Positions 4,868 to 5,515 of a stretch of 5,515 nt of DNA are shown here, one piece after another. This DNA is from Beijerinckiaceae bacterium (GTDB taxonomy: Bacteria; Pseudomonadota; Alphaproteobacteria; Rhizobiales; Beijerinckiaceae), in contig CANHAW010000161.1 of assembly GCA_947458675.1 (NCBI GenBank), forward strand, positions 1-5,515, in the 5' to 3' direction. A model generated the notes under the pieces. It saw only the letters and a program-made list of their open reading frames with translations, made no database searches and had not been told where the DNA came from. Numbering within the stretch: position 1 is the stretch's first letter; each line of letters starts with the position of its first letter. The position numbers were made by a program, and so were the translations under genes.

Positions 4868-5515
4868 TCACCCGAGATTGAGGCGGATGGAAACAGAACG
4901 CGCATGCGCCTGCAGGCCCTCCGCTTCGCCCAGCGCAATGGCGGCAGGCCCCAGTGCGCGCAAGGACTCCGGCGAGCATTTCAGCAAGGACGTGCGCTTG
5001 ATGAAATCGTTCACCCCAAGCCCCGAGGAGAAACGCGCCGAGCGCGCCGTGGGCAGCACATGATTTGAGCCGCCGACATAATCGCCGATCGCCTCAGGCG
5101 TATGGCCGCCAATAAAAATCGCGCCTGCATTGGTGATGGCATTTGTCAGCTCATCCGCATCGAGCGAGATGATCTCGAGATGTTCGGGCGCCAGCCGGTC
5201 GACGAGCGCAATCGAATCTGTGAGCGAGGGCACATCGACGATGGCGCCGAAATCTCTCCAGCTGGCCGCTGCAATGTCGCGGCGCGGCAGCAGAGCGAGC
5301 TGGCTTTAGACACTTTTCATCACCGCATCGCCCAGCGCACGGTCGCTGGTGACGAGAATGGATTGCGCCGCCGTATCATGTTCGGCCTGCGCCAGAAGAT
5401 CGGCAGCAACCCAATCGGCATTGGCGCTGGCATCCGCCATGACAACGACTTCGGAGGGACCGGCGATCATGTCGATACCCACTGTGCCGAAGACGCGACG
5501 CTTGGCCGCCGCCAC
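4868..5515 (-). pseudogene. hisD: Histidinol dehydrogenase with in-frame TAA; 5' part outside the window
   Basis: The C-terminal half (215 codons before the final TGA) of the zinc enzyme that oxidises L-histidinol to histidine in the last two steps of histidine synthesis. The window starts within the family-typical AAKRRVFG region, followed by [10 protein letters not shown] and [17 protein letters not shown], whose Q (5387-5389) and H (5378-5380) match zinc ligands Gln259 and His262 of the E. coli enzyme. Codon TAA at 5306-5308 then interrupts the frame. Reading continues in the same frame with SQLALLPRRDIAAASW, the catalytic EH of LAPEHLE (5180-5185), GDYVGGSNHVLPT with the zinc-ligand D (5081-5083), and the terminal zinc-ligand H (4904-4906). 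No residues are missing, so a single change, most likely GAA to TAA, explains the break. A GTG at 5233 could begin a downstream fragment, but I see no ribosome site for it. A sequencing error is the main alternative to a genuine null allele. It heads the visible leftward operon. Confidence 0.85.

Noticed and set aside
5234..5308. Frameshift or insertion as the cause of the hisD break
   Set aside because: The distance from the TAA to the downstream coding part is a multiple of three and the intervening translation is family-like, so only a substitution is needed.
1..5515. Mobile element, CRISPR array or RNA gene
   Set aside because: No transposase-like frame, terminal repeats, spaced direct repeats or tRNA-like sequence was seen on either strand; coding genes fill almost the whole window.

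Overview
The window reads as chromosomal DNA of an alphaproteobacterium, probably of the Hyphomicrobiales. The base composition is GC-rich with many CGCGC runs. The right-hand side carries the block hisD, UPF0262 protein and low-molecular-weight phosphatase, an arrangement I know from alphaproteobacterial genomes. I cannot name the species from the sequence alone. Nearly all of the window is coding. The longest gap is the 172-base divergent promoter region at 2193-2364, and I see no tRNA, rRNA, CRISPR array or insertion sequence.

Bases 1-3405 hold a gentisate-type aromatic degradation module. Three genes run leftward with overlapping ends: a zeta-class glutathione-dependent isomerase (2192-1560), a MarR-type regulator (1570-1052) and a flavin 3-hydroxybenzoate 6-hydroxylase-like enzyme (1065 to beyond base 1). 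Gentisate 1,2-dioxygenase (2365-3405) is transcribed divergently. Together they would convert 3-hydroxybenzoate to gentisate, open the ring to maleylpyruvate and isomerise this to fumarylpyruvate. The last enzyme, fumarylpyruvate hydrolase, and any uptake transporter are not in the window. The MarR protein probably controls both transcripts from the shared promoter region, which contains TTGACA/TGTCAA repeats. A strong intrinsic terminator (3445-3473) follows the dioxygenase gene.

Bases 3494-3895 encode a small four-helix membrane protein (DUF2177 family). It converges, with only three bases between stop codons, on a tightly packed leftward block: hisD (cut by the right edge), a UPF0262 protein and a low-molecular-weight phosphatase, each separated by three bases.

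The most unusual observation is an in-frame TAA (5306-5308) in otherwise well-conserved hisD. The same reading frame continues on both sides with family-typical sequence, so one base substitution explains it; either this copy is broken or the base is a sequencing error. A second point is that the ring-cleavage dioxygenase has a glycine at the position reported to allow salicylate cleavage in salicylate 1,2-dioxygenase, with a gentisate-dioxygenase-like tyrosine beside it. I did not find a clearly new biological system here.
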